A stretch of 30,587 nt of DNA from Gaiellasilicea sp035553355 (GCA_035553355.1 DATMJW010000076.1:1-30587), one strand, 5' to 3'. Shown: positions 14,155-22,620, numbered from the stretch's first letter. Numbers and translations: made by a program. Notes: a model not told the origin generated them from the sequence alone.

Positions 14155-14775
14155 CTACGCGTTCTTGACGACGATGTTCGCGATCACGTTCGCGACGGTC
14201 TCCGTCGCGTCGAGCGCGCGCTCGAGCGCGTCGTAGATGTCCTTCCAGCGGATCACGATCAGCGGGTCGATGCGGTCGTCCCGGAAGAGCGCCCCGATCG
14301 CGTCGTGGACGACCCGATCTCCCTCGTCCTCGAGCCGCTTCAGCTCGACGAGCGACTCCTGGATCCCGCGGTACCCCTTCAGCTGGTCGAGCGCCTTCGA
14401 CATCTGCTCGACCGCCCGCACGATGAGCCCGCACTGCTCGACGGCCTGCCGCGTCGCGGACTCGACGCCGTAGAGCTCGAGCAGCGCCGTCGCCTCCTCG
14501 ATGTAGTCCGCGACGTCGTCGAGCTTCGTCGCGAGCTCGTAGATGTCCTCGCGGTCGAACGGCGTGATGTACTGCGTGTTCAGGAGCTGGATGAGGTCGT
14601 GCGTCAGCCGGTCGCCGACGTTCTCCGCCTCCTTCACGTCCGCCTGGGTCACCGACGAGTTCGGGTACTCCTGGAAGCGGCGTTCGGCGAGCCGCGCGCA
14701 CTCGAGCGCGTTCTGTCCCGCCTGTGCGAAGAGGTCGTAGAACTCGGTCGTGCGGGGGACGAGGCGGAGCGCCAT
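14155..14775 (-). CDS. DUF47 family (PhoU-like) Pit accessory protein
   Basis: 206 residues, all helical, starting MALRLVPRTTEFYDLFAQAG, the usual DUF47 beginning (L-x-P-x-x-x-x-F-[FY]-x-L-[FL]). The body has VTQADVKEAENVGDRLTHDLIQLLNTQYITPFDREDIYELATKLDDVADYIEEA, with the E-x-x-[GA]-D and D-R-E-D-I motifs typical of these PhoU-like bundles. Family members (YkaA/Pap type) are nearly always next to pit genes and are thought to modulate phosphate symport. Here the gene is directly upstream of the PiT gene on the same strand. Confidence 0.93.
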   Translation of the reverse strand: MALRLVPRTTEFYDLFAQAGQNALECARLAERRFQEYPNSSVTQADVKEAENVGDRLTHDLIQLLNTQYITPFDREDIYELATKLDDVADYIEEATALLELYGVESATRQAVEQCGLIVRAVEQMSKALDQLKGYRGIQESLVELKRLEDEGDRVVHDAIGALFRDDRIDPLIVIRWKDIYDALERALDATETVANVIANIVVKNA

Positions 14776-14799
14776 GGCCGCCTGGGTTTACCAGATCGA

Positions 14800-14817
14800 G
14801 GCGTGCCGGTGCACGCC
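14800..14817 (-). terminator. hairpin downstream of the Rieske oxygenase gene
   Basis: GGCGTGC-CGGT-GCACGCC is a perfect 7-bp stem with a 4-base loop, between the end of the oxygenase gene and the start of the DUF47 gene on the same strand. It could terminate the upstream unit or belong to the DUF47 leader. There is no T tract. Confidence 0.35.
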
Positions 14818-14846
14818 CGAACCTTCCACGGACGTCACGCCGCCCG

Positions 14847-15905
14847 TCAGGAGAGGGCGTCGACGAGCAGCGACTGGAAGTGCGCGATCAGCCGCTCGGC
14901 CTCGAGCAGCAGGTGCCCGTGCGGCACGACGCCCGCCCTCATCCCCTTCTGCACGCGCTCGACGAGCGCCGTGTCCTCGACACCGACCTGGTCGTCGAAG
15001 GCGAGCATCTCCTCGATCCACGTCTCGTCCACGTCGGGGCCGACGAAGTAGTCGAGGAAGCGCGCCGTCCGCTCGGGCCCCGTCGGCACGACCGGACCGA
15101 GCGACAGGTTCGCGTGCCCCGGCATGACGTTGATCGTCAGGTTCGGCCACACGAAGTGGAACTGGCCGCGCGCGATCTCGCCGGTCGGGTCGAAGGCGCC
15201 CGACCAGCGCTCCTTGACGGGGCCGTACTGGCTCGAGAACCAGCGGCTCTCCTGCAGCACGTACGCGTCCTTCGAGACGTCGACGACCTTCGAGAACGAC
15301 GGGTGCGCCACCTGGCAGTGGTAACACTCGAGGTAGTTCTCGACGCACACCTTCCAGTTCGCGTCGTACTCGGAGCTCGACCGCCGGAGGAACCGGAGCG
15401 AATCGACGTCGAGCCCGGCGTCGGCGACGAGCTGCGGCAGGTCGCCGAGCGTCTCCGCGAGCGGCGGCGCGTCGGCGTCAGGGTTCACGAACACGAACGG
15501 CCCCCACGTCTCGACCGCCGCCGGAACGAGCCCGAGCGCGTCGCGATCGAAGCCCGGCTCGCGGTCGGCGCGCGGTGCGGCGCGCAGCGACCCGTCGAGG
15601 TCGTACGTCCAGGCGTGGTACGGGCACTGCAGCGTCTCGCGGCGGCCCTCGCCTTCGCAGACGAGCGAGCCGCGGTGACGGCAGACGTTGAGGAACGCAC
15701 GCAGGTCGCCCTCGCGGTCGCGCACGACGACGATGGGGATCCCGCCGAGGTCGCACGTGAAGAAGGCACCCGTCTCTGCGACCTGATCGGTCCGTCCTGC
15801 GTACTGCCACGCACGGCGGAAGACGCGGTCGCGCTCGAGCCGCAGCACGGCGGGATCCGTGTACCACGCCCACGGCAGGGTCCTCGTCTCCGGGGCGACG
15901 GCCAC
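14847..15905 (-). CDS. Rieske non-heme iron oxygenase, alpha subunit
   Basis: 352 residues from GTG 15905. The Rieske [2Fe-2S] site is complete: CRHRG (Cys75, His77) and CPYHAW (Cys94, His97). The catalytic domain has NYLECYHCQVAHPSF (His196, His201 as iron ligands, Glu193 next to them) and a later acidic ligand in VGVEDTALVERVQ. This is the ring-hydroxylating dioxygenase / CntA-choline monooxygenase superfamily. It would hydroxylate an organic substrate with O2 and electrons from a separate reductase. No ferredoxin, reductase or beta subunit is nearby. Glu rather than Asp at the bridging position recalls the carnitine/choline-type branch, but the substrate is unknown. A DUF1206 gene lies just upstream. 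Confidence 0.9.
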   Translation of the reverse strand: MAVAPETRTLPWAWYTDPAVLRLERDRVFRRAWQYAGRTDQVAETGAFFTCDLGGIPIVVVRDREGDLRAFLNVCRHRGSLVCEGEGRRETLQCPYHAWTYDLDGSLRAAPRADREPGFDRDALGLVPAAVETWGPFVFVNPDADAPPLAETLGDLPQLVADAGLDVDSLRFLRRSSSEYDANWKVCVENYLECYHCQVAHPSFSKVVDVSKDAYVLQESRWFSSQYGPVKERWSGAFDPTGEIARGQFHFVWPNLTINVMPGHANLSLGPVVPTGPERTARFLDYFVGPDVDETWIEEMLAFDDQVGVEDTALVERVQKGMRAGVVPHGHLLLEAERLIAHFQSLLVDALS

Positions 15906-15922
15906 GGAGCCAGCGTAGTCGC

Positions 15923-16747
15923 TCAGACGTCGCGGTAGCGAGCCTGCGCGAAGCAGTAGAGCCCGTACGCGGCGAGGCCCGCCGCGACGGCCAGGAGCAG
16001 GAACGTCCCGGACGGCTGCGCCGCGACCTCGCGCAGCGTCGCGTCGAGCCCGTGTGCCTCCTGCGGGTCGTACTCCCACGCCGCCTTGCCGAGGAAGAGC
16101 CCGACGAGCGTGAAGACGGCTGCGCGCGCGAGGTGCCCGAGCACGCCGGCGCCGGTCGTCGCCGCCTCCTCCGCATCGCTCATGCGGCCGGTGCGCAGCC
16201 GCTTGCGGAAGTTGCACGTGATCCCTCGGTACGCGTTCCAGCCGGCGGCGGCGAGGAAGGCCGCGCCTGCCGCGAAGACGAGGTAGCGCCCGAACGGCAG
16301 CCCGAGGACGCCGGCGGTCGTTCGGTCCTCCGACGCGCCGCCCCCGCCGCCGGAGTCGGCGCCAACGATCTTCGAGACCGTGAGGACGCCGAGGCCGGCG
16401 TACCAGAGGCCGCGCGCGACCGCACCGGCGCGTTTCGTCAGCCCGGGCGCGTCGTCGCCCTTGCTGTCGCGGTCGTAGACGCCCTGCGCGATGCGCCACG
16501 CCGCGTAGCCGAAGAGGCCGAGGGCGAGCAGCGTCAGGAGGCCGCGCCCGAACGGCTGGGCGGCGATCGCGCGCAGCGCGCCCTCGCGGTCGGCGCGCTC
16601 GTCGGCGCCGAACGCCACCTTCGCCGCGAGGATCGCGACGACGAGGTAGAGGACGCCCTTCGCGACGAGGCCGGCACGGCCGAGCCGCTCGACCCACGGG
16701 CTCCGGTTCGCCCGGCGGCCGCGCGCCGCGATCGAGGGGAGGCTCAT
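15923..16747 (-). CDS. DUF1206 domain membrane protein
   Basis: 274 residues made of three repeats of a two-helix unit: WVERLGRAGLVAKGVLYLVV…FGRGLLTLLALGLFGYAAWRI; AVARGLWYAGLGVL…FGRYLVFAAGAAFLAAAGWNAY; GHLARAAVFTLVGLFLGKAAW…GTFLLLAVAAGLAAYGLYCF. The G-x-[AV]-x-[KR]-[GA]-x-x-[FY] start and G-x-x-x-[YF]-x-x-[YF] end of each repeat are the DUF1206 pattern common in actinobacteria and cyanobacteria. It is an integral membrane protein of unknown function. It lies 18 bases upstream of the oxygenase gene and is divergent from the MoxR operon across a 115-bp gap. Confidence 0.9.
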   Translation of the reverse strand: MSLPSIAARGRRANRSPWVERLGRAGLVAKGVLYLVVAILAAKVAFGADERADREGALRAIAAQPFGRGLLTLLALGLFGYAAWRIAQGVYDRDSKGDDAPGLTKRAGAVARGLWYAGLGVLTVSKIVGADSGGGGGASEDRTTAGVLGLPFGRYLVFAAGAAFLAAAGWNAYRGITCNFRKRLRTGRMSDAEEAATTGAGVLGHLARAAVFTLVGLFLGKAAWEYDPQEAHGLDATLREVAAQPSGTFLLLAVAAGLAAYGLYCFAQARYRDV

Positions 16748-16862
16748 CCGGCTCTTCCTACCGCGAAGCGGCGCGCGTCAACCGCGTGTGCAGCGGCGGT
16801 ATACCTGAGGCATCTCTCGTTGTATCGTCTGGCCTCCTCGCACGCGTGACGGAAGGAGCGGG

Positions 16863-17864
16863 ATGGAGGCACAGGAGGCCGAGGCGGTGGTCGAGCGGGA
16901 GCCGGTTCGGTCGGCATCCGACCTGGCGCAGCGGTTCCTCGCGAACGTCGAGACGGTGGTGCACGGAAAGCGCCAGCAGATCGAGCTCGTGCTCGCGGCG
17001 CTCGTGTGCGGCGGCCACGTCCTGCTCGAGGACGTCCCCGGCACGGCCAAGACCGTCCTGGCGCGCGCGATCGCGCAGTCGCTCGCCGGGGCGTCGCACG
17101 CCCGGATCCAGTGCACGCCCGACCTCCAGCCGACGGACGTCACCGGCCTCTCCGTCTACAACCAGAAGGAGCGAGAGTTCGAGTTCCGGCCGGGGCCGGT
17201 CTTCGCGAACGTCGTGCTCGTGGACGAGATCAACCGCGCGCTCCCGAAGACGCAGTCGGCCCTCCTCGAGGCGATGGCGGAGGGGCAGGTGACGGTCGAC
17301 GGTGTGACGCGGCCGGTGCCGCAGCCCTTCCTCCTGCTCGCGACCGAGAACCCGATCGAGTACGAGGGGACGTTCCCGCTGCCGGAGGCGCAGCTCGATC
17401 GCTTCTTCCTCCGCACCGCGCTCGGCTATCCCGGCGCGGAGGACGAGCTCCGCATCGTCGAGGAGCAGCGCAACGGACATCCGCTCGGCCGGCTCGGGCC
17501 GGTGCTCGACCTGGACGACGTCCGGGCGCTCCGCCATGCAGCGCGCGCCGTGTACGTGGACGAGCTGCTGCGCCGCTGGATCGTCGCCCTCGTCCGCGCG
17601 ACGCGCGAGCTCGACTCCGTGGTGATCGGGAGCTCCGTTCGCGGGACGCTCGCGCTCGAGGCCGCTGCGCGCGCGTGGGCGCTCGTGCAGGGACGCGACT
17701 ACGTGACGCCGGCCGACGTCGAGCTCCTCTTCGCGCCGGTGCTCGTCCACCGGATCGTGTTCCGGCCGGCCTTCCTCGCCGAGGTGCGCAGGGCGGGGTG
17801 GCCGGAGGCCGTGGAGCGGCTGCGCGGAGAGTGCTACTCGCTCGCGCCGCCGCCGGGGGCGTAG
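16863..17864 (+). CDS. MoxR-family AAA+ ATPase
   Basis: 333 residues. An AAGGAG site precedes the ATG. The ATPase core has Walker A DVPGTAKT (Lys63; the family form G-x-x-G-x-[AG]-K-T), Walker B VVLVDEINRA (Asp121, Glu122), sensor 1 in LLATENPIEYEGTFPLPEAQLDRF, and the helical lid with VRGTLALEAAARAWALVQGRDYVTPADVELL. MoxR ATPases act as chaperones that mature or assemble protein complexes with VWA partners. It opens a six-gene run whose members are its usual companions (DUF58, VWA). The next gene starts at the base following its stop. Confidence 0.95.
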   Translation: MEAQEAEAVVEREPVRSASDLAQRFLANVETVVHGKRQQIELVLAALVCGGHVLLEDVPGTAKTVLARAIAQSLAGASHARIQCTPDLQPTDVTGLSVYNQKEREFEFRPGPVFANVVLVDEINRALPKTQSALLEAMAEGQVTVDGVTRPVPQPFLLLATENPIEYEGTFPLPEAQLDRFFLRTALGYPGAEDELRIVEEQRNGHPLGRLGPVLDLDDVRALRHAARAVYVDELLRRWIVALVRATRELDSVVIGSSVRGTLALEAAARAWALVQGRDYVTPADVELLFAPVLVHRIVFRPAFLAEVRRAGWPEAVERLRGECYSLAPPPGA

Positions 17865-18785
17865 GTGGCGGTCTCGACGCGTGAGACGGGGCTCGAGACG
17901 TTCCCGCTCGTCCCGCGCGCCCGCTTCGTCGGGATCTCGTACGGCCCGCTCCGCAGCGCCCGCCGCGGCAGCGGCTCTGACGTCGCCGGCTCGCGGCCGT
18001 ACCGCGCGGGCGACGACGTCGACCTGATCGACTGGCCGGCCTCGGCCCGCCTCTCCTCGGCGCTCGGGCGCGACGAGTTCGTCGTGCGCGAGCTCCATGC
18101 GGAGGAGGCACCGCGCGTCGTCGTCGTCGCCGACCGCCGGCCGTCGCTCTCCCTCTATCCACGGCCGCTGCCATGGCTGCGGAAGTGGGAGGCGCTCGAG
18201 CACGCAGTCGACCTCGTCACGAGGAGCACCCTCGCCGCGCGCAGCTTCCCCGGGTACCTCGACTACGCCGACGGCGACCTGCACTGGCGCTCGCCGCGCG
18301 GCGGCCGCACCGCCGGCCGCCCGCGCCGCGGCTACGCAGCTCCCGCAGGGTCGCTCGCAGCCGGGCTGCGCCACCTCGCGGAGCTCCGGCCCGCGCTCCC
18401 GGTCGGGTCGTTCCTCTTCGTCCTCTCCGACTTCCTCGAGCCGCCGCCGCAGGAGGCGTGGTTCCACGCGCTCGAGCGGGGGTGGGACGTCGTCCCCGTC
18501 GTGATCCAGGACGCGACGTGGGAACGCAGCTTCCCCGACGTCGCCGGCATCGCTGTGCCCTTCGCGCACGCCGCCGACCCGCGGCCCCGGCTCGTCCGGC
18601 TGAGCCGACGCGAGGTCGCCGCCCGCCGCGCTGCGAACGAGCAGCGCTTCGCTTCGCTGCTCCGCACCTTCGAGGAGCTCGGCGTCGAGCCGGTCGTCCT
18701 CGAGCGCCACGAGCGGGAGGCGGTGACGGCGGCGTTCCTCGCGTGGGCCGACGCCCGCGTCGCGGCACGGGGGCGCGGGTGGTGA
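17865..18785 (+). CDS. DUF58 domain protein
   Basis: 306 residues from a GTG that abuts the MoxR stop. The family core is SYGPLRSARRGSGSDVAGSRPYRAGDDVDLIDWPASARL, followed by the VWA-like half with VVVVADRRPSLS and FLFVLSDFLE. DUF58 proteins nearly always follow MoxR genes and are thought to take part in the same assembly complex. The N-terminal membrane helices seen in many DUF58 proteins are absent, so this version looks cytoplasmic. The first MIDAS-like Asp strand is VVADRRPS, lacking the full D-x-S-x-S. The gene overlaps the next through GTGA. Confidence 0.9.
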   Translation: MAVSTRETGLETFPLVPRARFVGISYGPLRSARRGSGSDVAGSRPYRAGDDVDLIDWPASARLSSALGRDEFVVRELHAEEAPRVVVVADRRPSLSLYPRPLPWLRKWEALEHAVDLVTRSTLAARSFPGYLDYADGDLHWRSPRGGRTAGRPRRGYAAPAGSLAAGLRHLAELRPALPVGSFLFVLSDFLEPPPQEAWFHALERGWDVVPVVIQDATWERSFPDVAGIAVPFAHAADPRPRLVRLSRREVAARRAANEQRFASLLRTFEELGVEPVVLERHEREAVTAAFLAWADARVAARGRGW

Positions 18786-19624
18786 GACGCGCTCTCGCCA
18801 CAAGCTGCGCGACGCTCCTGCTCGGCCTGACCGGCTGCGCGAGCGACGTCGACCCCGTCCGCCTCGCCGGGCCGGAGCCGCTGACGGCGACATTCCACGT
18901 CACGCCGCGGACGGCGTCGTTCGGCGACCCCGTCGTCGCCACCGTCCGCGTCCTCTACGACCCCGCCCGCGTCGACGGCTCGTCCGTGCGTCTCGCGACG
19001 CGGGTCGACCCCTGGCGCGAGACGCGCACCGTCGAGCGGGAGGCGGTTCGCGGGCTCGAGGCGCTGACGTACACGCTTCGTCTCACGTGTCTCACCGGGC
19101 CGTGCGCGAGCGAGGAGCGGCAGGCGCGGTACTTCCTCACGGACGCGGAGCTGACGTGGCGCGAAGCGGGCCGCAGGAGATTGCAGCTGCTGCCGTGGCC
19201 GGAGCTCGAGATCGCGACGCGGCTGCCGCGCTCGTACGTCGCGCCGGGGCCGGGCGACCGAACGCCCCTCCCGTGGCGCGCGGCGGTCGACGTGCCCGCG
19301 CCGTCGTACCGGCTCGAGCCGGCGCGGCTCCGGCTCCTGCTCCTCGCCGCCGGCGCGCTGCTGATCGCCGGCTCGCTCGCCCTCGCCGCCGCCGCGTTGC
19401 GGAGGCCGCGCCCGGCGCGCGAGCTGCCGCCGCTCGAGCGCGCGCTCGCGCAGCTCGAGCGCGCGCGCACCGCCGAGGACCGGCGCGCGGCGCTGGAGGC
19501 GGTCGCGCACGAGCTCCATCCGGCGCTCGCTGCCGCCGCCCGCGAGCTCGCGTGGTCGGAGGAGGAGCCGACGCAGCCGGCGGCGCAGGAGCTGACGGCA
19601 CGACTCCGGGGAGCCGGGGCGTGA
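18782..19624 (+). CDS. lipoprotein with membrane helix, BatD-like position
   Basis: 280 residues from a GTG overlapping the DUF58 stop. The N-terminus is a lipoprotein signal with lipobox GLTGC (Cys19). Residues about 25-165 read as a beta-sandwich (FHVTPRTASFGDPVVATVRVLYDP…, two further cysteines in LTCLTGPC). A single helix LRLLLLAAGALLIAGSLALAAAAL follows at about 180-203, then a helical cytoplasmic tail with repeated LERA. A lipid anchor plus a C-terminal transmembrane helix around a sandwich domain resembles the layout of BatD-type proteins, which share the 'TASFGDPV' style strand. Sequence identity to BatD cannot be judged by eye, so the link is contextual. Confidence 0.7.
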   Translation: MRRALATSCATLLLGLTGCASDVDPVRLAGPEPLTATFHVTPRTASFGDPVVATVRVLYDPARVDGSSVRLATRVDPWRETRTVEREAVRGLEALTYTLRLTCLTGPCASEERQARYFLTDAELTWREAGRRRLQLLPWPELEIATRLPRSYVAPGPGDRTPLPWRAAVDVPAPSYRLEPARLRLLLLAAGALLIAGSLALAAAALRRPRPARELPPLERALAQLERARTAEDRRAALEAVAHELHPALAAAARELAWSEEEPTQPAAQELTARLRGAGA

Positions 19625-20463
19625 GGGCGCTCCCGACGGGCGACGGCAGCCTCCTCCGCCGCCCTGCCCGCCGTACCTCGATCGTGGCGGCCGTCCTCGC
19701 CGCCGCCCTGCTCGCCGCGGCAGCGGGCGTCGCGACCGCTTCGCGCGGCCTCGAGACGCGGGAGGCCGGGATGCTGGCGCCGGGGGAGAGCACGATCGTC
19801 GTCCTCGATCTCTCGCTGAGCATCCCGCCCGTCGTCTACCGCCGGATGCGCTTCGTGATCGACGAGCTGTCGCGCGAGAACGGCTCCGTCGGCCTGATCG
19901 TCTTCTCGGACAGCGCGTACGAGCTGCTCCCTCCGGGCACGCCGGCGCGCGAGCTGCGGCCGCTGCTCCGGTTCCTCACCCGCCGCCCGCCGCCGCCCGA
20001 CGCCTTCGACGACCGCCCGTACTACCTCCCGGACCCGTGGTCGGACGCGTTCCGGAGCGGCACGAAGATCTCCGCCGCGCTCGATCTCGCCCGTGAGGTC
20101 GTGCAGCGCGACCGCGTTCGTGCTTCCGTCCTGCTGATCAGCGACCTCCACTCCGGGGAGCCGGATCAGGCGACGCTCGTGACCGCGCTGCAGCGGCTCT
20201 CCGGTGCCGGGGTGCGGCTGCGCGTCGTGCCCCTCTTCGCGCTCGACTTCAACCGGCGGATCTTCGCCGACATCGTCGGGGAGGAGGCGTTCGCCGACTG
20301 GCGCGCGCTCGTCGCGCGTCGGCGCGGGGACGCCGCCGAGGCCGTCGAGACGGCCGCAGCATCGCCCCTCCCGCTCGTCGTCGCGGCGGCGCTCCTGCTC
20401 GCGCTCCTCGCGGCGAACGAAGTGTGGTGCCGGCGCCTCGCGCTGCCGCGGAGGGCGGCATGA
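19621..20463 (+). CDS. membrane-anchored VWA domain protein (Bat-like)
   Basis: 280 residues from a GTG in a GTGA overlap. Helix 1 is at about 19-39 (SIVAAVLAAALLAAAAGVATA), followed by a von Willebrand A domain with the MIDAS motif IVVLDLSLSIPP (D-x-S-x-S), the strand SVGLIVFSDSAYELLPP, and SVLLISDLHSGEPDQ, the second metal-site region. A C-terminal helix PLPLVVAAALLLALLAANEVW returns to the membrane. The VWA domain thus probably lies outside the cytoplasm and binds a divalent metal and a partner protein. It is one of two VWA genes in the operon. ATGA overlap with the next gene. Confidence 0.88.
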   Translation: MRALPTGDGSLLRRPARRTSIVAAVLAAALLAAAAGVATASRGLETREAGMLAPGESTIVVLDLSLSIPPVVYRRMRFVIDELSRENGSVGLIVFSDSAYELLPPGTPARELRPLLRFLTRRPPPPDAFDDRPYYLPDPWSDAFRSGTKISAALDLAREVVQRDRVRASVLLISDLHSGEPDQATLVTALQRLSGAGVRLRVVPLFALDFNRRIFADIVGEEAFADWRALVARRRGDAAEAVETAAASPLPLVVAAALLLALLAANEVWCRRLALPRRAA

Positions 20464-21086
20464 GGGCGCCCGCGCTCCTCGCGAGCGCCGCCGGTCTCGC
20501 CGCAGGCGTCGCCGCCGTCCTGCTCGCGCTGGACGTCGCGCGCGTGGAGGAGCGGCTCGCCGTGGACGACGCGCGCTTCCGGGCCAACCCCGTCGGCACC
20601 GGCTACTGGACGAGCGACGAGTTGCTCCCGGGCGGGCTCGCGCGGCGCGTGCTCGGGATCGCCGACGACGTCGAGCACCGGCGCGCCGTGCAGGCGTTCT
20701 GGCTTGCGGGGCCGCGCCTGCCGCTCGAGGAGCGCGACCGCCTGGTCGCAGAGCGGGCGCACGCGCAACGGCTCCTGACGCGCGCCGAGTCGGCGGCGCC
20801 GACGCCGGAGCGGCGCGCGCAGCTCGCGAACCTGCGCGGCGTCCTCGCACTCGTCTCCACCTCCGAGGACGGCAACCGGCGGACGCTCGCGCAGGCCGCG
20901 GCGGACAACTTCAGCCGCGCCGTGCAGCGGGACCCGGGGAACGAGGACGCGAAGTTCAACCTCGAGGTGATGCTGAACAACGCGGACCAGACGACCGGCA
21001 GCGGCGCCGGGACGGGGAGCGGGGGCGGCCGCAAGGGGACGGAGTTCGGAGGCGCGGCCGCGAGCAACGCCGGCTCGGGCTACTGA
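20460..21086 (+). CDS. small membrane protein with TPR-like region
   Basis: 208 residues. The N-terminal helix APALLASAAGLAAGVAAVLLALDV is followed by a long charged helical region. Near residues 135-165, AAADNFSRAVQRDPGNEDAKFNLEVML looks like one tetratricopeptide unit. The tail is low-complexity Gly/Ser/Thr (about 175-208). In Bat operons a TPR protein (BatC/BatE) commonly sits between the VWA genes, and this fits that place, though only one repeat is clear. It would face the same side as the VWA domains. The stop overlaps the next ATG as TGATG. Confidence 0.7.
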   Translation: MRAPALLASAAGLAAGVAAVLLALDVARVEERLAVDDARFRANPVGTGYWTSDELLPGGLARRVLGIADDVEHRRAVQAFWLAGPRLPLEERDRLVAERAHAQRLLTRAESAAPTPERRAQLANLRGVLALVSTSEDGNRRTLAQAAADNFSRAVQRDPGNEDAKFNLEVMLNNADQTTGSGAGTGSGGGRKGTEFGGAAASNAGSGY

Positions 21087-22039
21087 TGGAGCTGTCGCTG
21101 CTGACGCCCACGGCGGCGCTCGTCGGGCTCCTCGGCCTCCTGCCGCTCGCTGCGTTCGCGGCCGGGGAGCGGCGGACGCGGGCGGTCGCCGCGGCGCTCG
21201 GGCTCGCGCGAACGCGGACGGGGCCGATGATCCCGCTGGCGCTCGTCGTCGCCGCGCTCCTCGTCTCCGGCGCGGCCGCGCAGCCGGTCGTCGAGCGCGG
21301 CGCGCTCGCGCGCTCGCGGCCCTCGGCCGAGGTGATGGTGGCCCTCGACACGTCGCGCTCGATGCTCGCGCGGCCCGATCCCGCGGCACCGGCGCGGTTC
21401 GACCGTGCGCGCGAGCTCGCGCTTCGCCTGCGCGACGCGCTCGGCGAGGTCCCCGTGGGCGTCGCCTCGATGACGGACCGGATGCTCCCGCACCTCTTCC
21501 CGTCGACCGACGCCCGCGCCTACCGTTCCACCGTCGTCCGCGCACTCGGCGTGGACCGGCCGCCGCCGTCGGTGCGGAAGGTCGTCGCGACCTCGCTCGA
21601 CGCGATCGCATCCCTTGCGACCCGCAACTTCTTCGCGGCGCGCACCGACGTCCGTGTCGCCGTCGTCATCAGCGACTTCGAGAGCGACCGCTACGCGCCG
21701 GCGGAGCTCACCGCACTGCTCGCGAAGGAGCGTGTGCGGCTCGTGCTCGTCCGCGTCGGCGGGCCCGGCGAGCGGATCTACGAGACCGCGGAGGACGCGC
21801 GATATGCGCCCGACCCGCGTGCCGAACGGGCGGCGCAGCAGCTCGCCCGCGCCGCGGGAGGCGTGGCGTTCCGCGAGGGCGAGCTCGAGTCGGCGGTCGA
21901 CGCCGTCCGGAGCGAGATCGCCGAGGCGACACACGTACGCGGCGTGGCCGAGCGCGACAGGGTGGAGCTCGCGCCGTGGCTCGGCCTCCTCTCGCTCGTC
22001 CCGGTCGCCGTCGTCGTCCGCCGGCGGAACCGCGTCTAG
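21086..22039 (+). CDS. second membrane VWA domain protein (BatA/B-like)
   Basis: 317 residues. Two N-terminal helices (LTPTAALVGLLGLLPLAAFAA and PMIPLALVVAALLVSGAAA) precede a VWA domain with MIDAS motif VMVALDTSRSML (D-x-S-x-S), PVGVASMTDRMLPHLFP and RVAVVISDFESD. A C-terminal helix WLGLLSLVPVAVVV and a short Arg-rich tail finish the protein. This arrangement of two helices, VWA and one helix is that of BatA/BatB proteins. It closes the six-gene operon. The stop codon shares CTAG with the convergent glycosylase gene. Confidence 0.9.
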   Translation: MELSLLTPTAALVGLLGLLPLAAFAAGERRTRAVAAALGLARTRTGPMIPLALVVAALLVSGAAAQPVVERGALARSRPSAEVMVALDTSRSMLARPDPAAPARFDRARELALRLRDALGEVPVGVASMTDRMLPHLFPSTDARAYRSTVVRALGVDRPPPSVRKVVATSLDAIASLATRNFFAARTDVRVAVVISDFESDRYAPAELTALLAKERVRLVLVRVGGPGERIYETAEDARYAPDPRAERAAQQLARAAGGVAFREGELESAVDAVRSEIAEATHVRGVAERDRVELAPWLGLLSLVPVAVVVRRRNRV

Positions 22040-22620
22040 ACCTCGGTGTAGCGGAAGCAGCCCGTGACGTGGTCGTTCACGAGGCCGGCGGCCTGCATCA
22101 GCGCGTAGATCACCGTCGGGCCGACGAAGCGGAAGCCGAGGCGCTTCAGCTCCTTCGAGAGTGCGCGCGACTCGTCGGTCTCGGCCGGGAGCTCGCCGAG
22201 GCTGCGCCACGCGTTCCGCCGCGGCTCGCCGCCGACCGCCGCCCATAGCACCTCGGGGAGCGACGTCCCGCTCTCGCGCAGCGCCAGCGCCGCCCGCGCG
22301 TTCGCGACCGTCGACTCGACCTTCAGCCGGTTGCGCACGATGCCCGGGTCGGCGAGGAGCCGCTCGACTTCGCGGCCGTCGAAGCGCGCGACGACCTCCG
22401 GGTCGAACCCGGCGAAGGCCGTCCGGTAGCCCTCGCGCTTGCGGAGAATCGTCGACCAGGAGAGGCCCGCCTGCGCGCCTTCGAGCGTCAGCAACTCGAA
22501 CAGCCGGTGCTCGTCACGCACCGGGACGCCCCACTCCTCGTCGTGGTACGCGGCGTAGAGGGCGTCGCCGGGCGGCGCCCACTCGCACCGCACCACCTCC
22601 CGCGCCGACTCCGCGCTCAC
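22036..22620 (-). CDS. tag: DNA-3-methyladenine glycosylase I
   Basis: 194 residues from GTG 22620. All features of Tag are visible: the N-terminal RCEWA with Cys12, YHDEEWGVPVRDEHRLFELL with His26, and the C-terminal VNDHVTGCF with His184 and Cys188. Together these form the zinc snap of E. coli Tag. The helix-hairpin-helix DNA-repair fold includes LSWSTILRKREGYRTAF and FRFVGPTVIYALMQA. The enzyme removes 3-methyladenine from alkylated DNA to begin base excision repair. The length matches the family. A hairpin separates it from the upstream protease gene, so it probably has its own promoter. Confidence 0.95.
   Translation of the reverse strand: MSAESAREVVRCEWAPPGDALYAAYHDEEWGVPVRDEHRLFELLTLEGAQAGLSWSTILRKREGYRTAFAGFDPEVVARFDGREVERLLADPGIVRNRLKVESTVANARAALALRESGTSLPEVLWAAVGGEPRRNAWRSLGELPAETDESRALSKELKRLGFRFVGPTVIYALMQAAGLVNDHVTGCFRYTEV

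Noticed and set aside
16758..18893. A 711-codon open frame on the minus strand
   Set aside because: It lies opposite the MoxR and DUF58 genes and shows only charged repetitive sequence; the plus-strand genes carry Walker motifs and ribosome-binding sites.
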